Notes: generated by a model not told the origin, from the letters alone. Numbered from the stretch's first letter, positions 1 through 9,075 are shown. The stretch: 64,000 nt of DNA from Tatumella sp. JGM118 (GCF_018257515.1 NZ_JAERJR010000004.1:62001-126000), one strand, 5' to 3'. Translations and numbers: made by a program.

Positions 1-743
1 TTGATGTTCTGCTGATCGACTCCTCTCACGGTCACTCTGAAGGGGTCCTGCAACGTATCCGTGAAACCCGTGCGAAATATCCTGACCTGGAAATTATTGG
101 CGGTAACGTCGCGACAGCTAACGGTGCGAAAGCGCTGGCTGACGCAGGCGTGAGCGCAGTTAAAGTAGGTATCGGCCCGGGGTCAATCTGTACCACCCGT
201 ATTGTGACCGGTGTCGGTGTTCCTCAGATTTCAGCCGTGGCAGACGCTGTCGACGCCCTGGAAGGAACCGGTATTCCTGTCATTGCCGACGGTGGTATCC
301 GTTTCTCCGGTGATATCGCTAAAGCGATTGCCGCAGGAGCTTCCTGCGTGATGGTGGGGTCAATGCTGGCCGGGACAGAAGAGTCTCCGGGTGAGATTGA
401 ACTCTACCAGGGGCGTTCGTTCAAATCTTACCGTGGTATGGGCTCACTGGGCGCCATGTCTAAGGGTTCTTCTGACCGTTATTTCCAGACTGATAACGCG
501 GCGGACAAACTGGTCCCGGAAGGTATTGAAGGCCGGGTGGCTTACAAAGGCCGTATGAAAGAGATCATCCATCAGCAGATGGGCGGACTGCGTTCATGTA
601 TGGGTCTGACCGGTTGTCAGACGATTGATGACCTGCGTACCAAAGCTGAATTTGTTCGTATCAGCGGCGCGGGTATCTCTGAAAGCCACGTTCATGATGT
701 AACCATCACCAAAGAAGCGCCTAACTACCGTACAGGCTCTTAA
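1..743 (+). CDS. guaB: IMP dehydrogenase, 3' part (5' truncated by window edge)
   Basis: Inosine-5'-monophosphate dehydrogenase oxidises IMP to XMP with NAD+, the committed step of GMP synthesis in the cytosol. The reading frame is open from base 3, so the gene begins before the window. The visible part carries the catalytic loop [10 protein letters not shown], whose Cys forms the covalent XMP intermediate. It also carries IADGGIR and [13 protein letters not shown] for phosphate binding and the flap region around [10 protein letters not shown], and it ends like E. coli GuaB. guaA follows in the same direction about 70 bp later, as in the guaBA operon. Identification is certain; only the N-terminus and CBS domains are missing. 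Confidence 0.97.
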   Translation, partial: DVLLIDSSHGHSEGVLQRIRETRAKYPDLEIIGGNVATANGAKALADAGVSAVKVGIGPGSICTTRIVTGVGVPQISAVADAVDALEGTGIPVIADGGIRFSGDIAKAIAAGASCVMVGSMLAGTEESPGEIELYQGRSFKSYRGMGSLGAMSKGSSDRYFQTDNAADKLVPEGIEGRVAYKGRMKEIIHQQMGGLRSCMGLTGCQTIDDLRTKAEFVRISGAGISESHVHDVTITKEAPNYRTGS

Positions 744-761
744 TCTCTTTCTTATCCTCAT

Positions 762-784
762 CGCCCGGTCATGCCGGGCGTTTT
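762..784 (+). terminator. guaB-guaA intergenic hairpin
   Basis: A perfect 7-bp stem CGCCCGG/CCGGGCG with a 5-base loop is followed by TTTT. It lies between guaB and guaA. As guaBA is normally cotranscribed, it may be a partial terminator or a processing/stability element rather than a full stop. Confidence 0.5.
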
Positions 785-812
785 AAGTAAATTTATTGCC
801 TGGAAAACTGTA

Positions 813-2393
813 ATGACGACGGAAAATATTCATAAACATCGTATTCTGATCCTCGATTTCGGGTCTCAGTACACGCAGCTGGTGGCACGTCGTGTCCGTG
901 AACTGGGCGTATACTGTGAACTGTGGGCCTGGGATGTTACCGAAGAGCAGATCCGCCAGTTTAATCCAAACGGCATTATTCTTTCCGGCGGCCCGGAAAG
1001 CACCACCGAAGAAAACAGCCCGCGTGCCCCTGAATATGTCTTTACCGCCGGCGTTCCTGTACTGGGTGTTTGTTATGGTATGCAGACCATGGCAATGCAG
1101 CTGGGGGGTAAAGTTCAGGGCTCTTCAGAGCGTGAATTCGGTTTTGCTCAGGTCGAAATCAAAACAGACAGCGCACTGGTGAAAGGTATTCAGGACACTC
1201 TGAATGCGGCCGGACAGCCCCTGCTGGATGTCTGGATGAGCCACGGCGACAAAGTCACGGCTATCCCTGAGGATTTTGTCACCGTTGCCAGCACGGAAAC
1301 CTGCCCGTTTGCCATTATGGCGAACGAAGAGAAGCGTTTCTACGGCGTACAGTTCCACCCGGAAGTGACACATACCCGTCAGGGGATGGCGCTGTTACAA
1401 CGCTTTATCATCGATATCTGTCAGTGTGAAGCCTTGTGGACGCCGGCGAAAATTATCGATGACGCGGTTGCCCGTCTGAGCGAGCAGGTCGGTGATGATC
1501 AGGTGATTCTGGGATTATCCGGTGGGGTGGATTCCTCGGTGACGGCGCTGCTTCTGCACCGTGCTATCGGTTCACGCCTGACCTGTGTGTTTGTGGATAA
1601 CGGTCTGCTGCGTCTGAACGAAGCAGAGCAGGTGATGGAGATGTTCGGTGATCGTTTCGGTCTGAATATCGTGCATGTGCCTGCAGAAAACCGCTTCCTG
1701 GACGCGCTGGCAGGCATCGATGAGCCGGAAGCCAAACGTAAAACCATCGGTCGCGTCTTTGTTGAAGTCTTCGACGAAGAAGCACTGAAACTGGATAACG
1801 TGAAATGGCTGGCTCAGGGCACCATCTACCCGGATGTTATCGAATCTGCGGCATCCGCGACCGGTAAAGCGCACGTGATTAAATCACACCACAATGTGGG
1901 CGGTTTACCGAAAGAGATGAAGATGGGGCTGGTGGAGCCGCTGAAAGAACTGTTTAAAGACGAAGTGCGTAAAATTGGTCTGGAACTGGGCCTGCCTTAC
2001 GACATGCTGTATCGTCATCCGTTCCCGGGGCCGGGCTTAGGTGTACGTGTTCTGGGTGAAGTGAAGAAAGAGTACTGCGACCTGCTGCGCCGTGCCGATG
2101 CTATCTTCATTGAAGAACTGCACAAAGCCGACCTGTATAACAAAGTCAGCCAGGCATTCACCGTCTTCCTGCCGGTTCGTTCGGTAGGCGTTATGGGTGA
2201 TGGCCGTAAGTATGACTGGGTTGTATCTCTGCGTGCCGTCGAGACCATCGACTTTATGACGGCGCATTGGGCACACCTGCCTTACGATTTCCTGGGTCGT
2301 GTTTCTAACCGCATTATCAACGAAATCGACGGGATCTCCCGTGTGGTTTACGATATCAGCGGTAAACCCCCGGCCACCATCGAGTGGGAATGA
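813..2393 (+). CDS. guaA: GMP synthase (glutamine-hydrolysing)
   Basis: Converts XMP to GMP using glutamine and ATP in the cytosol. The protein is 526 aa from the ATG at 813 (E. coli 525). An upstream in-frame start at 771 lies inside the intergenic hairpin and is rejected. The N-terminal class I glutaminase domain shows [11 protein letters not shown], the nucleophile motif GVCYGMQ and the FHPE histidine/glutamate. The ATP-pyrophosphatase domain follows with the P-loop GLSGGVDSS. The C-terminal dimerisation domain ends in the PPATIEWE typical of the family. It sits directly downstream of guaB and is followed by a strong terminator, so it closes the guaBA operon. Confidence 0.98.
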   Translation: MTTENIHKHRILILDFGSQYTQLVARRVRELGVYCELWAWDVTEEQIRQFNPNGIILSGGPESTTEENSPRAPEYVFTAGVPVLGVCYGMQTMAMQLGGKVQGSSEREFGFAQVEIKTDSALVKGIQDTLNAAGQPLLDVWMSHGDKVTAIPEDFVTVASTETCPFAIMANEEKRFYGVQFHPEVTHTRQGMALLQRFIIDICQCEALWTPAKIIDDAVARLSEQVGDDQVILGLSGGVDSSVTALLLHRAIGSRLTCVFVDNGLLRLNEAEQVMEMFGDRFGLNIVHVPAENRFLDALAGIDEPEAKRKTIGRVFVEVFDEEALKLDNVKWLAQGTIYPDVIESAASATGKAHVIKSHHNVGGLPKEMKMGLVEPLKELFKDEVRKIGLELGLPYDMLYRHPFPGPGLGVRVLGEVKKEYCDLLRRADAIFIEELHKADLYNKVSQAFTVFLPVRSVGVMGDGRKYDWVVSLRAVETIDFMTAHWAHLPYDFLGRVSNRIINEIDGISRVVYDISGKPPATIEWE

Positions 2394-2440
2394 TTTAACG
2401 TCCGGCAACAGCCTGCACGTAAAAGCAGTAAAGTACCTCT

Positions 2441-2465
2441 AAGCCCGCATTGCGGGCTTTTTTTT
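2441..2465 (+). terminator. guaBA Rho-independent terminator
   Basis: Stem AAGCCCGCA/TGCGGGCTT is followed immediately by a run of T, 48 bp after the guaA stop codon. Confidence 0.9.
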
Positions 2466-2836
2466 ACCCCAAAACTCTCCCCTGAGTGACGCAGATTGCC
2501 TGGCCTGCTGAAGGCTATCCCGGCTCACTTATCATAAGTAAAAGCAGATACCGGCGTGCGGCTTTACGGGACTTTATCAGTTTACTGGCGTTGCAAATCC
2601 CACATTGTCGGGACGCTAAAGTGACGTTTCAGGATGCTGAGACATCAGCTGGGTAAGCAGCTTTACTGTTTTTAAAGGCACTCCCCGATCACAGGGCCAT
2701 GTGTTTTGCAGGTAAAACAGTGATTACAGCTTTGCCGGGGAAGCCGACGGAGCATAAAGCACGCTCTTTTCATCAGATAGACTATGAACCATCAGTGAAA
2801 TACTGTCGGCATTCTGTTCAATCCTGTGGAGGTGAG
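2466..2836. other. intergenic stretch upstream of the glycosyltransferase
   Basis: About 370 bp without a convincing gene. The frame of the following gene is open through part of it, but there is no ribosome binding site before 2837. No repeat, RNA gene or clear promoter was recognised. Confidence 0.5.
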
Positions 2837-3487
2837 ATGTCTGGCGGTGATGTGTTATTGAAAATTATTAACCTTGAGCATCGGTATGATCGTAAGGCTG
2901 AATGTCTGGCGGAGCTTTCACTCTCAGGCATAACGGCAGATGATGACTCATTCTTTAAAGCTTATTATAAACCTGAGTTTGGCGAGCTTGGGGCAAGTCT
3001 GAGCCATGCTAACCTTATCGCCAGATATTTATCTGAGTCAGCATGTCCATATCTGCTGGTGTTTGAAGATGACTTTGAGATTATCAATAAAGATGATTTT
3101 TTAGCAGACCTGAACAAAGCGCTGTGTATTGCTGATCGATGGGATGTTTTCCTTTTATCACATAATCAGGCCATTCCTGTCAGTATCATAGATAAAAAGG
3201 CAGGTTTTTATCGGGTGATAAATTCTCAGACGGCATCCGGTTATATCGTTAAAAGGGAGTTTGCCAGCCGGCTCATGGCCGTGTTTTTTGATTCAGTGAC
3301 GGGATTACAGAATACGCGGGTTATCGGTGATGAGGTGGGTGACATAGTTAAGGCCTTTTATTGTCTGGATATGTTGTGGAAAAAATTACAGACCGGATTT
3401 AATTTCGTTGCCCGTTTTCCTGCTTATGTAAAACAACGTCCCAGCTACTCCGATATAGAAAAAAAACACGTTGATTATGGGGTCTAG
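2837..3487 (+). CDS. glycosyltransferase family 25 (LPS/lipooligosaccharide type)
   Basis: The 216-aa protein resembles GT25 enzymes, which transfer sugars (often galactose) onto lipopolysaccharide or other surface glycans. Visible family features are the N-terminal IINLEHRYDR, the GELGASLSHANL block and the acidic VFEDDFEI motif, comparable to the LEDD motif of GT25. The start at 2837 is chosen because GGAGG lies 4-9 bases upstream, whereas the longer open frame from 2699 has no such site. Its AT-rich codon use differs from guaA. No other glycan gene is adjacent, so the acceptor is unknown. Transfer into this spot is plausible. Confidence 0.75.
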   Translation: MSGGDVLLKIINLEHRYDRKAECLAELSLSGITADDDSFFKAYYKPEFGELGASLSHANLIARYLSESACPYLLVFEDDFEIINKDDFLADLNKALCIADRWDVFLLSHNQAIPVSIIDKKAGFYRVINSQTASGYIVKREFASRLMAVFFDSVTGLQNTRVIGDEVGDIVKAFYCLDMLWKKLQTGFNFVARFPAYVKQRPSYSDIEKKHVDYGV

Positions 3488-4085
3488 ACAGTTGTGGTGA
3501 AAGTTTTCGTCATCTGCAGGTAAGTGCAGGAAGGAATACACCTGTTTCAGATAAAAATTCCGGCATAAGCTAAGGTATCAGGATCTGACAATACCGGCAT
3601 ATGTGCAGTGACAGGCCTGTGGCTAAGGTTAGCTGCGAAGATTCAGACTGTCCCGGCGGAAATACGCTATATTCTGCTATCTGACCCTTCGGTCGAATCC
3701 CTGCCGGACACTGATATGGGATACATTCGGCAGGACATTCAGCGTATAGCACTTCTGTGCCGGCCTTAGCCACTTTGCTTCAGAACCTACCCGTAACCTT
3801 TTCTTGCCCTGAGCCGATTGGCGGGCAGATTTTTAGCCGCTAATCATTATTCTCCCGAAGCTAAAAATAAGTGAGTGTCGACAGTAACCTCCATGTTAAA
3901 ACATGGAATAAGTCTAAGCCCTTATCACATGAACTGACCCCGGAATGTTGGACACTGGATCATCGGAGTGGGGTGCCCTCTCGCCCAACTTGGTATAGAT
4001 TGGTCGGGGGGCTTTAACAGAACCTTATTGCTTTGAGCAGCCAAAATGCTTTACAGAGAATTATTCAAAATGGTTTTATTCAACC
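3488..4085. other. intergenic stretch with possible IS scar
   Basis: Nearly 600 bp with no supported gene. A 67-codon frame on the minus strand (3570-3773) has no recognisable family. A 10-bp inverted repeat (GTGGCTAAGG at 3619, complement at 3764) is present and may be chance. An IS3-type end lies at 3930-3954 (listed separately). Confidence 0.45.
3930..3954. mobile_element. candidate IS3-family (IS150-group) terminal sequence remnant
   Basis: The sequence begins TGAACTGACCCC and continues with an AATGTTGGACA block. This resembles the TG..ACTGACCCC..TTGGACA ends common in IS150-group elements. No partner end or full element was found nearby. It lies about 0.9 kb from a transposase C-terminal fragment in the matching orientation. 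The assignment is by resemblance only. Confidence 0.4.
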
Positions 4086-4616
4086 TTACTTCAAGGTCAG
4101 TATTTCTCTGGAGGCTGCAACATCGATTTTTACATTAAAGCTGGTTAACTCTGGTAGAGTGGCGTTTTCATGCAATATTATGGCTTCAGCGCTGGCATGG
4201 GGCTTGCTGTGAGTTGTATGGGCATCACTGATAAGCGTGACGTCATAACCCAAAGCAGCCGCAGCACGTATAGTGGTATCGATACAAAATTCTGAAGCAT
4301 AACCACAAACCAGTAAATGATTCACTTTTAGGTCGTTAAGGCTAGCGTTTAGTTTTGTTTGTAGAAAAGCGTTAGCGGTGGTTTTACTGATAAAGATTGC
4401 CTTATCTGGGACGGAAAGTTCATCAAGAATTTTCCATCCTTCTTCGCCAACAGGAATAAACGATGCTTCATGTTGTACAAAAATAACCGGATAGTTACGT
4501 TCTATCGCGTGGCAAAGCAGCTCATTGATATTACTAATAATCTGCTGAATATTAAATGGCAAAGGTTCTTGATTACATAACGCTTTCTGCAAATCAATGA
4601 TGATTAACGCCTGCAT
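4086..4616 (-). CDS. isochorismatase-family cysteine hydrolase
   Basis: The 176-aa protein of the isochorismatase/nicotinamidase-like superfamily hydrolyses small amides or vinyl ethers in the cytosol; the substrate cannot be told from sequence. The catalytic triad is visible as Asp8 in IIIDLQ, Lys78 in FISKTT and Cys111 in GYASEFCIDTT. The length is typical of the stand-alone family. The start has AAGGG about 10 bases upstream. The gene is AT-rich relative to the core genes and is flanked on one side by an IS3-type end (3930) and on the other by a transposase fragment (4840-4980), so acquisition by transfer is likely. Confidence 0.8.
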   Translation of the reverse strand: MQALIIIDLQKALCNQEPLPFNIQQIISNINELLCHAIERNYPVIFVQHEASFIPVGEEGWKILDELSVPDKAIFISKTTANAFLQTKLNASLNDLKVNHLLVCGYASEFCIDTTIRAAAALGYDVTLISDAHTTHSKPHASAEAIILHENATLPELTSFNVKIDVAASREILTLK

Positions 4617-5113
4617 GATATAAAACCCTTTATCCCTAAAATTATATCATTACGTATCCGGTTTAATCATTCAATCAAAATCCCCATATGACCACTGCTG
4701 TCCCACAGATCTCATCGTGATCAACAACTGAATGAGGCTACGTCCACTCCTCGCTCAGGCTGTGTGAAAACTGATGCGAGGAGAAACCGTTCATATGACA
4801 TACGCTCCCTGGTCATGCTGCTTTCAGATGCAGTAACCTTTATTCAACAGGGCTGAGGCCGTTCAGCCGCAGGCTGATTCGCTCATGGTTGTAGTAGTGG
4901 ATATAGGCCTCAATGGCCTCTCTCAGCGCAGGAATTCTATTAAATTCTTCCAGATAGAAGCATTCGGGATACTCTGCAGGTCATTCAGCTCTGATTGCGG
5001 CCGGTGAAAAGTGCTGAGAATGGTTCTGTTCAGCAACAGAGAAAGCCACTCTGCCAGTAAAATACCTCCCCGTTATGGCTTTCGCCGATATAAAAATGCA
5101 GCTGCCCGATGTA
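4617..5113. other. gene-free stretch holding a transposase scar
   Basis: Between the hydrolase and the LysR gene. The only recognisable content is the transposase C-terminal fragment at 4840-4980. The interval 4981-5113 may be further decayed IS sequence but could not be assigned. Confidence 0.5.
4840..4980 (-). pseudogene. IS3-family transposase OrfB, C-terminal fragment
   Basis: Reading the minus strand from 4980 to the stop at 4840-4842 gives about 46 residues ending ...YIHYYNHERISLRLNG and then LSPVE. This matches the conserved C-terminus of IS150-type IS3 transposases (YI.YYN..RI...L.GLSPV). A stop codon precedes it at 4981, and the catalytic DDE part is absent, so this is a decayed remnant. 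It shows that the 3.9-5.1 kb interval was once a transposition target. Confidence 0.8.
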
Positions 5114-6022
5114 TCAGCCATTGCCATTACAGCTCAGCCCGGAATGGCTAACCGCCGATTGCAGGTGTTCCAGAAATGCCTTAACTTTTACCGGCAGGTA
5201 TTTTCTGCCCGAATACAACGCGTATAGCACCAGGTCTTCAGGTTCGCTATTACAGTTAATCTTCACCAGCAAGCCGTTTTTGATTTCTGGTCCACAAGAG
5301 TGAAGTGGCAAAATGGCGAAACCGAGTCCTTTCAGTGCCGCTGCCTTAGCCATCTGCCCGCTGTTAACTTTGTAGCCGGACTGTACCTGGACGGTTTGGT
5401 TCTGTTTGAACCGCCAGGGCGTACCCTGAAGTACCGACAAACTGGTGATACAGGGAATTTTACTCAGTTCATCCATCGATTGAGGCGGCGGGTAACGTTT
5501 CAAAAGTTCTGGCGCAGCCACTACACAGCTCGGCAAGCGCAGGATTTCTCTGGCAACCCAGCCTGAATCTTCCAGTTGCCCGCGTCCAAAGCGCAATACC
5601 AGATCGAACCCGTCCAGCAGTCCTTCTGTGGGATCCAGCTGAGTGTCACAACTTAACTTTATTTGCGGATATCTGATACAGAATTCCGCGAGAATATCTG
5701 CCATAAAGGGGAGGTCAGGAGTAATTATTTTCAGGTGACCTGAAATTGAATCACCACTCAGGGATACCTCTTCCAGTGCATGATCCATAGCTTGCGTAAG
5801 CGGCGTAATAGATTGATAAAGCTGTTTACCGGCTGTGGTTGGCGTGACTTTACGCGTGGTACGTTCCAGCAGCCGCACATGAAGTTCCTGTTCCAGTAAT
5901 GCGACATGCCGGCTTACATTGGACATCGGCAACTGAAGTTGTTCTGCTGCGAGCTTAAAACTCCGTTTTTCATACACCGCCTGAAAGCAAATCAGCCACT
6001 GAATTTCAATATTTTCAATCAT
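5114..6022 (-). CDS. LysR-family transcriptional regulator
   Basis: The 302-aa regulator has the LysR N-terminal winged helix-turn-helix (FQAVYEKRSFKLAAEQL, then SNVSRHVALLEQELHVRLLER) and a C-terminal substrate-binding domain with an RFGRG segment. LysR proteins usually control the divergently transcribed neighbour in response to its substrate. Here that neighbour is the FAD monooxygenase at 6127, across a 104-bp shared promoter region. The start has GGGA 7 bases upstream. The short N-terminus and the lineage resemble the DsdC/AaeR-like 'LysR family, substrate unknown' group. The effector is not predictable. Confidence 0.9.
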   Translation of the reverse strand: MIENIEIQWLICFQAVYEKRSFKLAAEQLQLPMSNVSRHVALLEQELHVRLLERTTRKVTPTTAGKQLYQSITPLTQAMDHALEEVSLSGDSISGHLKIITPDLPFMADILAEFCIRYPQIKLSCDTQLDPTEGLLDGFDLVLRFGRGQLEDSGWVAREILRLPSCVVAAPELLKRYPPPQSMDELSKIPCITSLSVLQGTPWRFKQNQTVQVQSGYKVNSGQMAKAAALKGLGFAILPLHSCGPEIKNGLLVKINCNSEPEDLVLYALYSGRKYLPVKVKAFLEHLQSAVSHSGLSCNGNG

Positions 6023-6126
6023 TAACTATCCCATAAAATGAGATTAATAAAGTAATAAATCCATATTTATCACTAATCGGACAGTGATTACAATTTCCAT
6101 CGCTCTTTATCATCAGGAAAGAAATT

Positions 6127-7257
6127 ATGATCAGAAAGCGGAAAATTGCCATTGCCGGCGCTGGCGTTGCAGGAATGGCACTGGCAATACTTGCGGCGAA
6201 ACAAGGCCATGAAGTCACTCTCTTTGAGCGCGGCAGTATGGTGTCTTCTATGGGAGCCGGTGTGACGTTGTGGCCGAATGCCATGTTTGTCATGCAGCAA
6301 ATGGAACTGGACGAAAAGCTCAGGCATGCAGGAGGCGTACCGGATAGGATGCGTCAGTTTGATCAGCACGGCGTTGTTCAGACTGAGTTCGATATTTCAG
6401 CCATCAACTCTCTTTGCGGTTTTCCCAGTGTCACGGTATTACGGCGTGAGCTAATGAGTTTACTGGCGTCTGAATTAGAAAGTTTAGGGGTGAAGATTCA
6501 GCTTAATTGTTCAATTACTGCCGCGGATGTCAGGCCGTTGGGCCTGCAGTTTGATCTGGTTGTCGGCGCCGATGGCCGTATGAATTCAGCCGTACGTCAG
6601 GCATTGTATGCGGATAAAGTCACTCCCTGTTATCACGGCTTTGTGAACGTTATTGGGGTAAGCCGTCCCGAACAGAACCTGGCGAATAACACTATTTGTG
6701 ATTTTCGCGGGCCGGGTCAGCGTTTTGGTATCGTCCCGGTGAATAACGGTCGGTGCTATTGGGCCGGGGCATGGAATACCGCGGTTGACAGGGAACGACC
6801 GCAGGAGGAGTGGTATAAAGAGTTACATCAGCGTTTTCGGGACTGGCCTGATCCGGTAAAGAAAGTGCTACTCTCCGGTGACACTGCATCGGTGGATCGC
6901 ATTTTTGTTCATGACATTGATCCTCTTCCCTTTTGGCACCGGGGTAATATCTTAATTATCGGCGATGCAGCCCATGCCTCATTACCCACTTCCGGTCAGG
7001 GGGCCTGTCAGGCGCTGGAAGATGCATGGCATCTTTCTCTGATACTGAAGACGGAGGATGAACCGGAAACCGCGCTGCAAAGATTTTATCAACAGAGATA
7101 CCTGAAGACCTCAGCGGCCCAAAGGGTGGGAAGAGAACTTGCGGGTAAAATTTTTACTGAATCTTCCGCACAACCAGAACCTCTGTTACCTGCCACCCAT
7201 ATTTCCGCAAGTGAACTCAGTCGTTTCTGGATGCAAGGGCTGACGTCGCTGGCCTGA
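6127..7257 (+). CDS. FAD-dependent monooxygenase (class A flavoprotein hydroxylase)
   Basis: The 376-aa protein belongs to the p-hydroxybenzoate hydroxylase-like family, which inserts one oxygen atom using FAD and NAD(P)H. Motifs in order are the Rossmann GAGVAG at residues 11-16, the DG motif GADGR at 147-151, and the GD motif GDAAHA starting at 279, followed by PTSGQGACQALEDA. These are the FAD and pyridine nucleotide contacts of class A enzymes. An AGGA site lies 8 bases before the ATG. The divergent LysR gene suggests induction by an aromatic or heterocyclic substrate. No ring-cleavage or CoA-ligase gene is nearby, so it may act alone in detoxification. Confidence 0.85.
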   Translation: MIRKRKIAIAGAGVAGMALAILAAKQGHEVTLFERGSMVSSMGAGVTLWPNAMFVMQQMELDEKLRHAGGVPDRMRQFDQHGVVQTEFDISAINSLCGFPSVTVLRRELMSLLASELESLGVKIQLNCSITAADVRPLGLQFDLVVGADGRMNSAVRQALYADKVTPCYHGFVNVIGVSRPEQNLANNTICDFRGPGQRFGIVPVNNGRCYWAGAWNTAVDRERPQEEWYKELHQRFRDWPDPVKKVLLSGDTASVDRIFVHDIDPLPFWHRGNILIIGDAAHASLPTSGQGACQALEDAWHLSLILKTEDEPETALQRFYQQRYLKTSAAQRVGRELAGKIFTESSAQPEPLLPATHISASELSRFWMQGLTSLA

Positions 7258-7617
7258 TAAGGCCCGGGGCCAGTGATACCGTTTTGGCCCGGCGATATAA
7301 TAGTTTGGAGAGCAGCAAAATTGTTATTTTAGCCGGGCACAAAAGGAAATAAGGATCCTGTTTATGGTTTTTCTGATGAGTAACTTACCTGTCATATCAT
7401 AAAAATATTTTAGAGTGAGGGTGATTAGCCGTCATAGTAAAACCAGAGGATTATTAATTAACAGTTAATGATAAGAATGTTTCAGATACTGGGTTAATAT
7501 CAGTAAATTACTGTTTTTATTATTATGAGGTCTGCTTCATGGATTCGGGTGAAGAACTTTGCCACTATCAGAGTTAAGGATTAATGTAATTTAAAATTGT
7601 ATCAGGCGGAGAGAATA
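7258..7617. other. AT-rich intergenic stretch
   Basis: About 360 bp without a supported gene, clearly richer in A+T than the flanking monooxygenase. It probably holds the promoter of the metallopeptidase remnant. No specific site was recognised. Confidence 0.5.
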
Positions 7618-8095
7618 ATGTTAAAACGTAACGGATTACGGTTACTAACACCTGGCGAGATACGTTTGGCGAAGGAGATTTTTGGCCATAGTATTCAATA
7701 CCGCCGTATATGGGGGCATTATGGGAGTTATCTGCCATTCGGATTACAGGAAGATAATACAGCAATAACTCCCGATGGAGAAATGTGGATCGAAACGAAT
7801 ATCTATCGCGATAATTACTCACGTGAGACGATTGATTTAAAACATTTATTTTTACATGAAATGATGCATGTCAGGCAACATCAGCGGGGAATGAATGTCA
7901 GGATAAGGGGGTGATCTCATGGGGGGAAGTTACGAATATGATCTGAGTCAGGGGTTGTTATCCCGAGATTCTATGGTGCAGCAGGCAAGTATCGTTGCCG
8001 GCTACTGGTTGCTAATTAATTCACTGTACGGGTCAATGTACGGGAAGTGTCATAATATTATTAGCTATAGCGGGAAAAAACAGAAAAGAATCTGA
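7618..8095 (+). pseudogene. Vgr-related HEMMH zinc metallopeptidase, frameshifted
   Basis: The start ATG at 7618 follows GGAGAG. The N-terminal frame encodes LTPGEIRLAKEIFG, a central FGLQEDN..TPDGEMW block and a zinc-binding HEMMH (residues 80-84) followed by VRQHQRG, and it stops at 7912-7914. The +1 frame continues with GGSYEYDLSQG and QQASIVAGYWLLIN to a stop at 8093-8095, which is the expected C-terminal part of this metallopeptidase family. Skipping one G in the GGGGG run at 7907-7911 rejoins the frames. The family is often annotated as type VI secretion or Rhs/Vgr-related. Followed by a lipoprotein resembling T6SS immunity proteins. Either decay or a homopolymer sequencing error. Confidence 0.75.
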
Positions 8096-8143
8096 CACAT
8101 TTTTGTTGGAAAAATATAAAATTATTCTCCGGAGGTTTCCGTA

Positions 8144-8500
8144 ATGAAAAAATATAGCTATTTCCTGGTGATGTTTATCATAACCGGTTGTGGTCCGGGT
8201 GACAGGCTGGTCTTTCGTCACCCAGGAGAGGTACGTGTTGTGGATCAACACCTATGTATTCGTTCCTCACCGGGTGATCATCTGAGTTATTATTCACTGA
8301 GTTATTCAGCTGATCAGTATCAAAACCCGTTAGCTTATGAGGATAATATTGACAGGAAATTCCCTGACACCTGCATTGTTGCTGATCTTAAAAAAACTGC
8401 AGATTATAATCTTCTTTATATCATTAACGGGATTAAATATCGGGTTGATTTCATTATCAATGAGAAGGGTGAACTAAAAAATAAGAAGGTAATAAAATAA
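8144..8500 (+). CDS. putative T6SS immunity-type periplasmic lipoprotein
   Basis: The 118-aa protein has a lipoprotein signal ending in the lipobox IITGC (Cys16), so it is probably tethered in the periplasm. The mature part contains GDRLVFRHPGEVRVVD, LCIRSSP, YPDTC-like FPDTCIVADL and LYIINGIKYRVDF. From memory this pattern fits a family annotated as putative T6SS immunity periplasmic lipoprotein. GGAGG lies 8 bases before the ATG. It follows the metallopeptidase remnant by 48 bp, the arrangement of an effector-immunity pair. No T6SS structural gene is in the window. Function is inferred from family resemblance and context. Confidence 0.65.
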   Translation: MKKYSYFLVMFIITGCGPGDRLVFRHPGEVRVVDQHLCIRSSPGDHLSYYSLSYSADQYQNPLAYEDNIDRKFPDTCIVADLKKTADYNLLYIINGIKYRVDFIINEKGELKNKKVIK

Positions 8501-9075
8501 GCCCCGTGTAAATAAATATGAAAGATCTGAGGGCGGAAAAAAGATAAGATGAAAAGGGACTGCAGAGGTAAGCGAGTGAAAATTCATTCTGAAACTTTCC
8601 GCACGAGTGGGTAAGGTTAAATCAGCGCATAACTCTATAATCCGGGAAGATATTCGTTTTTTTTAAATCGTTTACAGACAATCCCTGTTTAGTAAATAGA
8701 GTAAAGGGAGTAAAGGGAGTAAAGGGAGTAAAGGGAGTAAAGAGAGTAAAGAGAGTAAAGAGAGTTAAGAGAGTTAAGAGAGTGAACAGGTGAATGATTA
8801 GCATTAAAAATTCACTCGCTAATTTAATAATGACAGTCATTATCAATAACAATGTGAAAATGAAGTCTCCCGAAAAATCCCTGTTGAGGTATATATTTTT
8901 AGGGGGCAGGGGATTCATAATGGAATTTACAGGGGAAATCAATCCTGACCAGTCAATTTAATAGACATGTAGATGAGTGCCGTAATCTTTCGGAGGTTAA
9001 CTTAACCGCTGAAGAAAGGTTATGTGAGAAGGCGTTTTGAACGCGATTTTTCCGCAAGGCATTACGATAGGCAAT
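8501..9075. other. gene-free AT-rich stretch containing a tandem repeat
   Basis: Between the lipoprotein and the ariR terminator. It contains the 9-bp tandem repeat at 8692-8790. A 106-codon minus-strand frame (8622-8942) runs through the repeat and is judged spurious. Confidence 0.5.
8692..8790. repeat. 9-bp tandem repeat, 11 units
   Basis: Eleven consecutive 9-bp units of the form GTAAAGGGA, with graded variants: GTAAATAGA once, GTAAAGGGA four times, GTAAAGAGA three times, GTTAAGAGA twice, and a terminal GTGAACAGG. Variants are clustered in blocks, as expected from stepwise slippage duplication. The repeat is intergenic, purine-rich on the plus strand, and no gene with a good start spans it. 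Confidence 0.95.

Noticed and set aside
3570-3773. 67-codon minus-strand frame with several cysteines
   Set aside because: No start signal or family resemblance; kept only as part of the intergenic description.
8692-8790. CRISPR-like array
   Set aside because: Units are contiguous 9-mers with no spacers and no cas genes nearby, so it is a simple tandem repeat.
8622-8942. 106-codon minus-strand frame encoding repeated FTP/FTL triplets
   Set aside because: The open frame is a consequence of the 9-bp repeat (a multiple of 3). It has no ribosome binding site and no recognisable domain apart from the repeat.
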